Of a DNA stretch of 5,058 nucleotides, positions 1 through 5,058 are shown piece by piece. The position numbers were made by a program, and so were the translations under genes. The DNA is from an uncultured Planctomycetaceae bacterium (GTDB lineage Bacteria; Planctomycetota; Planctomycetia; Pirellulales; Pirellulaceae). Location: positions 1 to 5,058 of the forward strand of contig CAIXSC010000257.1 of assembly GCA_903921945.1 (NCBI GenBank). The letters run 5' to 3'. The notes under the pieces are model-generated. The model made no database searches. It saw only the letters and a list, made by a program, of their open reading frames with translations, and was not told where the DNA came from. Each line of letters opens with the position of its first letter. Positions within the stretch are counted from its first letter, which is position 1.

Positions 1-3000
1 ACATTGCCTGTGCCGGAGACTTCGGCCGTCACCTTGCGGACGTCAAGGTTCGCGGCGATGCCATCGCGAGCCGTCGCGGCGAGCGAATCGGCGGAGATCT
101 GGCCGCCACTATGCGAAATCTGGCCGCGCGGAGCCGCCAGCGTCAGCGGACCAGCGGTGAAGATCTGGGCGTCGTTGAGCAGTAGGCTGCCGCCATTGCT
201 ACCCGCACGGATGATGATCTCGCTGCCCTTCGTCGAGAGGTCGGCTTCGATGTCGGTGATCACGCTGCCGATGCCGGTGGGCCCGAGCCCCGCGCGGACG
301 TCGATCAAGTGGCCCGAATCGAGCTTCGCCTTCATTTCGACGTTGCCGTCGGACCACAGATAGATCTCGTATCCGCCGAAGGCGTCGCTGCGAACGTAGA
401 GCGTGTCGCCGGCCCAAAGCTTGATGGCGTCGGTCTTCGTCGCGGCGTTGTTGTCGTCCGCCTTGAGGATCGCGTCCTGCTGGAGATCGACGTACCGCTT
501 GCCGCGCACCTCGACGGTTTGGCCGGCGCGGAGATCGGCGACGGCGGACTGCGTTCCTTCGGCAGCGCCGGCAGGGGCGTCGCCGCCCATCAGCACGACA
601 TCGCGTTCGGCATTGACCGTCACCATGCTCGTGGCGCCGGTGGCCCGCGTGAGACCGCTCAGCGAGACATCGCGGCCGGCGAGCAGCGTGACGCCCTCGC
701 CCGCGCGGAACGACTCGTTGGCGAACTCGGCGGAGGCGAAGTTCCCCAGGTTCTGCTCGATGCGTTCCGTGGTGAGCACGGTCTGCGTCTGAACGACCAT
801 TTCCGAACGCCACTGCTGGACCTGCACTTCGGTCTCGATCGTGCGGGTGACGGTGCGCGTGGCGAACGACGGCTGCGTGCCGTAGACATCCTCGGGCCGC
901 GTGATCCACTGCCAAGCGTACTGCATCCGCGCGTCGCGGATGTCGTGCCACTTGCCGATCCAGTGGTACTCGTAGTCTTTGAAGTCTTCGTAACGTTTGT
1001 AGTAGACGTTGTAATCGTAGTAGGCCATGTGATCGATGGCGTAGGCACCTGGACCGGTGTCCCGGCCTTGGGCAAGAACTGGTTCTTCTCGAGCTCGCAG
1101 TTCGTAACGGAAGACATCCGCCAAATTCACGCCACGCCGCTGCAGGGTTCCATTCACATCCAACCCCGGATCCGTCTGGGGCATGTTGTGACTCATCAGC
1201 GCGGATTCAACGTCGTTGCCCCAGGAAACCGCGAATTTCTCCGCCGCCTTCTTGGCGGCTGGGCCGACTGGGGTCCAACCGAACTGTGACGGATTGATCA
1301 CCCAACCGCCCTTGGAGTAAGGCGTCATCTGATAGGACAGGATGACGTCATTCACGACCCGCTGGATCGCAACCCACTGATGCGGGCGGGTATTGACCAG
1401 ATCCTGGCTGAGCAAGTACGCCGAGTCATCGAGGTAGCCGGCCTGAGCCATGACCAACTGCGTTAGCACGTCATAGCCGGTGTTCGGCGGTGTCACGGGG
1501 ATGATCGTGCAGCGTCGGCCATCAGGAGACCCCGGATTGGCGGAAGGGATGCAATTGGGATTGGGGTTCGGAAGGTCGACTTCCCGCCAAATCGGTTCGT
1601 ACACGTGGCTGACCGAGCGATCCTGGTTGTCGTCGCCCGGAATGACGCGGCCGTCATAGACCTCGTATTGCCGGGTGCCGCTGCGCACATCGCGCAGGTT
1701 GCCGTCGATGATTTCGGGCAGTGGCGAGGGCACCGCCGTGACATACCAGCGGCGCTCCGAGTCGTCCAGATCGTCCCATTCGGGCAGGTCTTCCGCCCAG
1801 TTGCCGGAGCGGTCTTGGAAGTAGTGGACGTCGGCATGATCGCGGTAGCGCCCCACCAGTTCGGGTTCCATCGGCGTCGCGCCGCGGGACACAGCGCGGA
1901 GGAAGTCAAGCTGGGCGCCGTCGGGCAAGCGGATGTACTTCCGATCGAGTCCGGGGAAGTTCATCGTGATGATGGTATTCGCGTTGCCCGCCCATTCCGG
2001 CGTCCACGCGGTCGTCGTCGCATTTCCGTTGATCACCCTGTGGGTTTGCGGATTCGAGTACACGAAGTTGTAGAGCGGCATGTACCCGAGGTAGTCGAGC
2101 ACGGCGAGTCGCTGATCATCCGTCAAACCGGCAAAGGTGGTGCCCACCGGCGGCGGCGACAACGCTTCCCCTTGCCCCATCGCCAACTCTTCGCGGATCA
2201 CCGTGCCGTCAGCCATTCGGCGATAGGTCGTCCATGGCAACGTTTCGTTCTCGTAGTCGACGTTTTGCACGAAGAATTCGCGCTGGATCGACCCGTTATA
2301 GAAGCCGTCTTGCAGCAGCATGATGTCCATCGAGTGGTACTCGGTGCCGATCTTGATCTGCTGGACGCCGTTCTGCTCGGTGACGGTCGTCGTGACTTCC
2401 GTCATTTGCTTGACGGTCGCAAAGCCATCGGGAACCTGGACCGGTCCCGTAAGGACTTCATAGGTATGCGGAACGGTCACAATCTGCGGCGTTGATACGC
2501 TCGCAAGATTCGGACTGAGCACCACGTCGGCGGCCAACCGAACGTCCGTGCCCGAGACCACTCGGATGTCCCCCTTCGCGTCGAGGATGCCAGACCGAAT
2601 CACTGAAACGGTGCCGCCCGTCATCGACGAGGGCTGCAGCGTAGCGCCAAGGAGCGTCGCTATGTTCCAACCGCGATTCACGCCCGCGTTCACATGGATG
2701 TCGTCGCCCGACTGCACCAAGCCGGTCAATTCGACACTGTTCACGGCATTGATGACGAACAGCGAGTCGCTGGCGCCGTAGCCGATATGCGCCACGTTGT
2801 TGGCAAGCAACATCGCGGACTCGCGGGCGAACACCACCGCCTTCTCGGTCGTCGTCAGGTTGGCGGCGCGAATGTCGATCGTCTTCATCGCCTGGAAGCG
2901 GCCACTCAAACGAATATCGCCCTTGGCATCGATCGTCGCCGTCTGCATATCCGATTCGATGCGGCCGTTCGCCGATCGAATCGCGCCGAACATGCCGTCG

Positions 3001-5058
3001 AGCAGCAATTGGTTCGGCACGGCGATACGAAGATTGCCGGCGTCGAGCGTGCCGCCGCCGAGGCGAACGGGCGCGCCGCCGAACACCGGAGTCGCGTCGC
3101 TCGCCAGGACGTTGCCGCTGGCATCGACGAACTCGCCGTCGGCGTTCACCAATCGGCCCTGGTCGTCGATAAGCCGGCCTTGCCCATCGATCAGATGGCC
3201 GTCGGCGTTCGTACGCAACAGCAACGGCGTGACTTCCAACCCGACCGCCGTGCTGAACGAGCCAACGCTGGAGATCTCCAGTTGATCGGCCGCGTCCACC
3301 AGTCCATCCACGAACACCTTGCCGGCCGCGCGGAGTTCAATATCCGAGTCGGCCTGTTGCGAACCCACGGTTCCGAAGATGTCGATCGAGCCATCAGCCA
3401 GCAGCGACACCTTGGAGGAGGCGCCAGCCAGGGCCCGCGCTTCAGGGGTCGGATCGCCCTGCACGTTGCTCAAGCTGCCAATGACGACCTTGCTGTCCGC
3501 GCCGAGCGTCCGGGCCATCAGCGCGATGTCGCCGGTGGCATGCACCACGCCGCCGAACGTCACCATCGTTCCGCTGGAATCGGGCGCCAGTCCGCCGACG
3601 GTGACCTTGTCGGCGAGCATCGTCACTTTGGCGTTGTTGCCTGTCCAGGTCGTGGCGCCGTTGGAACCGATCGTGCCACCGCCCACCACGGTGCCGATCA
3701 CCGTGATATCGCTTCCAGCCGTCAGTTCCGTCACGCTGTTGGCGTTGCGGGCAAAGAGCTGGGCGCCCGCGGCGACTTCAATCCAGCCGCCAGCGTTGAC
3801 TCGCATGTACTGCGCCGCGCCAACCCGCGCGCCGCGATTCTCGAAGCCGCCGCCATCCTTTGCGGTCACTGTGCCGAAACGAATATTTCCGGGCGCGGTG
3901 ATATCCCATCCCGAATTCGCGCCAGTTTGAGTGGCGACCATTCCGTCAAAGACAATATCGTTGGGCGAAATCACCTGAACCGAGCCGGCGACCGAGAGGT
4001 TGCCAGCCATGCGAACACCGGTCCCGGCCGGATTCGTCGCCTTGAAGATCATCGTGTAGTCCGTAGCGTTGGCGCTCGTCGCCGTCGACACGATCCGACC
4101 GCGGAAGTCGATCGATTCGGCTTCCAACGCCAGCTTGCCCGAAGTGCGGAAACCGCCATTCGGCCCCATCACCACCTTGCCGCTCGTCGACGCCAGGTTG
4201 AGGCTCGAGAATTCGTAGTCGATCCCCAGCGACACATCGACGTAGATATCCTTGCTGGCGGTGATCGTGAGCGCGCCCTTGTTCAGCGACCGCACTTCGC
4301 CGCCGACCATCAAGTTGACGCTCGGATCCGTGCCGCCAGGCGCGGTCGCTTCGAGCACGATTTCGTCACCCGCTTCGATGAGGCCGCTCACGTCGATGTT
4401 GGCGTAGTTCGTAACTCGCACATCGCCGCCCGTTCCCGGGGCCTGCAGACCGCCTTCAATCTTCGCGTAGCCGCCACTGCCCGTCACGACGACATTGCCG
4501 CCCGTCGACTTCAAGCTGCCGCCCTTGGGCAGTTGGAAGTCGGCGGCCCCCGTCGCGATGCTTGCGTCGCGGTCCGTGTTCACGGTGATCGAACCGGATG
4601 CCACCACACGAGCGCCAATTCGCACGCTGGCCTTCGGAGCGGTTGACGCCCCGATCGCCACTGTCGCGCCATCTCCGTCCGCAAAAATCCCCAACCGTTC
4701 GGCCGAAGCGGCCGTGGCATCCGCCGCCACCACGAAGCCCAGTTCCATGATGTTTTGCGAACCTTCAGCCACCGCGGGCGAGGCACCCTCCTCGGGCTCG
4801 GGCGTCGCCACCTCTCCGGACAGCGTGAAGGGGAATTCGCTCCCCAACAGGACGCGTCCACCGCGCGAGCTGGCGGTCAGCTCGAGTCCAGCGGGATTCA
4901 AGCGGTACGTAGCCCCAACCGTCCTTGCGGGATCGGTCGACGTCATCACCTTGAACTCGGTCGCCACCATCGCCGCCTTGATGTCGTCGATCAACTCGAC
5001 AATGTTCGTGTTGTTCGCCGTCGCTGCCGCGGAGACCGTGACATCGCCGCGATAGGTC
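1..5058 (-). CDS. Giant beta-strand-repeat surface/secreted protein (interior fragment, both ends missing)
   Basis: The minus-strand frame whose codons begin at 5057 and end at base 3 has 1,685 sense codons and no stop; two bases of a further codon remain at 2-1. The translation is coherent throughout. Residues 1-855 and 1441-1685 are beta-strand repeats (units such as GDIRLSG, GDIRVVSG, AGDEIVLEA, GRDVSLSG), and residues 856-1440 form a non-repetitive insert. Only two cysteines occur (1169, 1183), and there is no membrane-helix-like segment. This composition is known from filamentous-haemagglutinin-type beta-helices and from giant extracellular proteins of Planctomycetes. The inferred role is cell-surface adhesion, structure or interaction; no catalytic motif was recognised. 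The signal peptide, any N-terminal secretion domain and any C-terminal anchor would lie outside the window, so the export route cannot be told. No internal Met is a convincing start, because the repeat pattern runs through all of them. The reading frame is near certain; the function is a family-level guess. Confidence 0.93.
3..737 (-). other. Beta-strand-repeat (haemagglutinin-like) block 2, residues 1441-1685
   Basis: Repeat units return immediately after the insert: AGEGVTLLAGRDVSLSG (1452-1468), NAERDVVLMGGD (1482-1493), AGQTVEVRG (1511-1519), AGDTLYVRSD (1549-1558) and KGSEIIIRAGS (1610-1620). The last 50 or so residues follow a classic haemagglutinin-like rhythm with G-x-L-T-L-x-A-x-x-G-x-I and then A-D-S-L-A-A-T-A-R-D-G-I. 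The order suggests that the insert sits within, not at the end of, the stalk. The pattern is still running at base 3, so the protein continues beyond the window. Confidence 0.75.
882..1022 (-). other. Tyr/Trp-rich segment at the end of the insert (residues 1346-1392)
   Basis: Fifteen of 47 residues are aromatic, mixed with Lys, Arg, Asp and Glu: YYDYNVYYKRYEDF at the start and the motif AWQW at 1381-1384. Such density is exceptional compared with the aromatic-poor repeats around it. It could be a hydrophobic core strand/helix region or an exposed ligand surface (aromatic residues often stack on sugars), but no carbohydrate-binding family is recognised. Confidence 0.6.
1509..1553 (-). other. 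Lone cysteine pair, candidate disulfide loop (Cys1169-Cys1183)
   Basis: The only two Cys codons in 1,685 residues are TGC at 1553-1551 and TGC at 1511-1509. They are 14 residues apart and enclose a Pro/Ser/Gly/Asn-rich loop (CIPSANPGSPDGRRC). Two isolated cysteines this close in an otherwise cysteine-free exported protein suggest a disulfide-closed surface loop in the insert domain. Pairing is inferred, not shown. Confidence 0.5.
2493..4763 (-). other. Beta-strand-repeat (beta-helix-like) block 1, residues 99-855
   Basis: About 750 residues of irregular short repeats, each with a Gly/Asp/Asn turn followed by alternating small and hydrophobic residues. Examples are GGDVRVTNY (211-218), AGDEIVLEATA (229-239), KGALTITAS (260-268), GSDITVIGTV (448-457), ADGSIDIFGTV (554-564), AKGDIRLSGRF (711-721) and AKGDIRVVSG (827-836). 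Spacing is variable, as in haemagglutinin-type right-handed beta-helices, with Gly-rich loops between turns. No cysteine and few aromatic residues are present; Trp occurs only at 384, 425, 471 and 797. The expected structure is an elongated extracellular stalk. The recurring wording around G-x-V/L-x-A-x-G-S/D-I could also fit repeats of another beta-solenoid class. I infer the fold from pattern, not from a profile search. Confidence 0.75.
3105..3209 (-). repeat. Five tandem 7-residue repeats, consensus [N/D]-x-x-G-x-(L/F/V)-(I/V/L)
   Basis: Residues 617-651 are five head-to-tail heptads with no gaps, encoded by five 21-base units. Examples are DGQGRLI (second) and NADGEFV (fourth). Gly at position 4 is invariant, position 1 is always Asn or Asp, and positions 6-7 are always hydrophobic. 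The first and fourth copies share the codons for N-A-D-G, while the other DNA has diverged, so this is an old or selected repeat and not a recent slippage product. It lies between two beta-helix stretches and probably forms a small stack of beta-hairpins or a regular extension of the solenoid. The Asp/Asn-Gly turns could hold calcium, but that is speculation. Confidence 0.8.
4764..4808 (-). other. Pro/Glu-rich linker (residues 84-98)
   Basis: A short low-complexity stretch, ATPEPEEGASPAVAE, separates the first module from the following segment. It is rich in Pro, Glu, Ala and Ser, with no expected regular structure. It probably acts as a flexible, acidic inter-domain linker and marks a domain boundary. 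Confidence 0.5.
4809..5057 (-). other. Flagellin-IN-like module at the upstream edge of the fragment (residues 1-83)
   Basis: This stretch has a strand (YRGDVTVSAAA), then a predicted amphipathic helix around residues 18-34 (NIVELIDDIKAAM), then strands ending in LELTASSRGGRVLLGS. The order of strand, a helix of the D-I-x-x-A-type, then 'x-L-x-L-T-A/S' strands resembles the small 'IN' modules of flagellin and hook-associated proteins, and similar modules in giant bacterial adhesins. That likeness is by pattern only. It differs clearly from the downstream beta-helix repeats because it contains a helix. Residues 101-126 (starting QNIMELGF, then an Ala-rich stretch) may belong to the same or a following copy. 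The module probably begins before the window, so its first strand may be cut. Confidence 0.4.

Larger units (their letters stand above)
738..2492 (-). other. Non-repetitive insert domain of unknown function (residues 856-1440)
   Basis: The beta-helix pattern stops near PQIVTVPHTYEVLTGP and resumes after IEQNLGNFASAEFANES. The roughly 585 residues between have a different composition: 16 of the 22 Trp in the fragment, many Tyr, Arg, Asp and Pro, and both cysteines. Visible landmarks are a helix-like LTDDQRLAVLDYLGY (978-992), an acidic stretch around 1090-1101, a Pro/Asn loop with the cysteine pair (1162-1183), a second helical region around 1196-1242 and a Tyr/Trp-rich segment (1346-1392). 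It looks like one or more globular domains set into the stalk, which would suit a binding or interaction role. I recognise no family and no catalytic triad or metal-binding signature strong enough to name. The codons stay in frame and G+C-rich like the flanks, so nothing points to recent insertion of foreign DNA. Confidence 0.7.

Noticed and set aside
199..951. A 250-codon minus-strand open frame in another frame, rich in Arg and His
   Set aside because: It is out of register with the giant frame. The Arg/His/Asp-dominated translation is typical of a shifted frame through GC-rich coding DNA.
659..1117. A 152-codon minus-strand open frame, rich in Ser, Thr and Arg
   Set aside because: It is a shifted-frame shadow. 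The true frame continues coherently across the same bases with the aromatic-rich segment and beta-strand repeats.
309..1289. A 326-codon plus-strand open frame
   Set aside because: It has the same antisense register as the 650-codon frame, lies wholly inside the giant gene, and its product has no recognisable domain.
1605..2495. A 296-codon plus-strand open frame
   Set aside because: It is an antisense shadow of the insert domain and ends at the complement of a TCA serine codon; there is no independent support.
3105..3209. 21-base tandem units considered as a CRISPR array or DNA-level satellite
   Set aside because: The units are in frame, have no spacers and are diverged in DNA while conserved in protein pattern, so this is a protein repeat.
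2694..4646. A 650-codon plus-strand open frame
   Set aside because: It is the exact-register reverse complement of the giant minus-strand frame. The product is rich in His, Arg and Ala with no domain-like order, and its length follows from the rarity of TTA, CTA and TCA codons on the other strand.
1..5058. tRNA, rRNA, insertion sequence, promoter or terminator signals
   Set aside because: None was seen by eye. The whole window is coding in one frame, so GC-rich hairpins within it are more simply explained by coding composition.

Overview
The whole 5,058-base window is the interior of one very long protein-coding gene on the minus strand. Reading the minus strand from base 5057 down to base 3 gives 1,685 consecutive sense codons with no stop. 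No start codon, stop codon or intergenic DNA can be assigned, so both ends of the gene lie outside the window. Residue numbers below count from the codon at 5057-5055 (residue 1) to the codon at 5-3 (residue 1685).

The product looks like a giant secreted or surface-exposed repeat protein. Most of it is short Gly/Asp/Ala/Thr/Val-rich beta-strand repeats of the type GD-I-x-V-x-A, as in filamentous-haemagglutinin-like beta-helices. It has only two cysteines, no hydrophobic stretch long enough for a membrane helix, and no recognisable enzyme motif. G+C is about 60% by eye, and TTA, CTA and TCA codons are rare. Giant beta-strand-repeat proteins of this style are common in Planctomycetes, which is my best guess at the source. 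Other high-GC bacteria with giant adhesins are not excluded.

Layout in the direction of translation: (1) residues 1-83 (bases 5057-4809), a compact module resembling flagellin-hook/adhesin 'IN'-type modules; (2) a Pro/Glu linker (residues 84-98); (3) a long beta-strand-repeat block to residue 855 (base 2493), containing an array of five 7-residue repeats at residues 617-651; (4) a non-repetitive insert of about 585 residues (856-1440, bases 2492-738), rich in Trp, Tyr and charged residues and holding both cysteines; (5) a return to beta-strand repeats (residues 1441-1685, bases 737-3), ending in a typical haemagglutinin-like stretch that continues out of the window.

The most interesting part is the insert. 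It is a globular-looking domain of unknown function set into a beta-helical stalk and bordered on both sides by Thr/Val/Gln-rich strands. Several long plus-strand open frames are antisense by-products of codon bias and are not annotated as genes. I saw no RNA gene, mobile element, CRISPR array, promoter or terminator.
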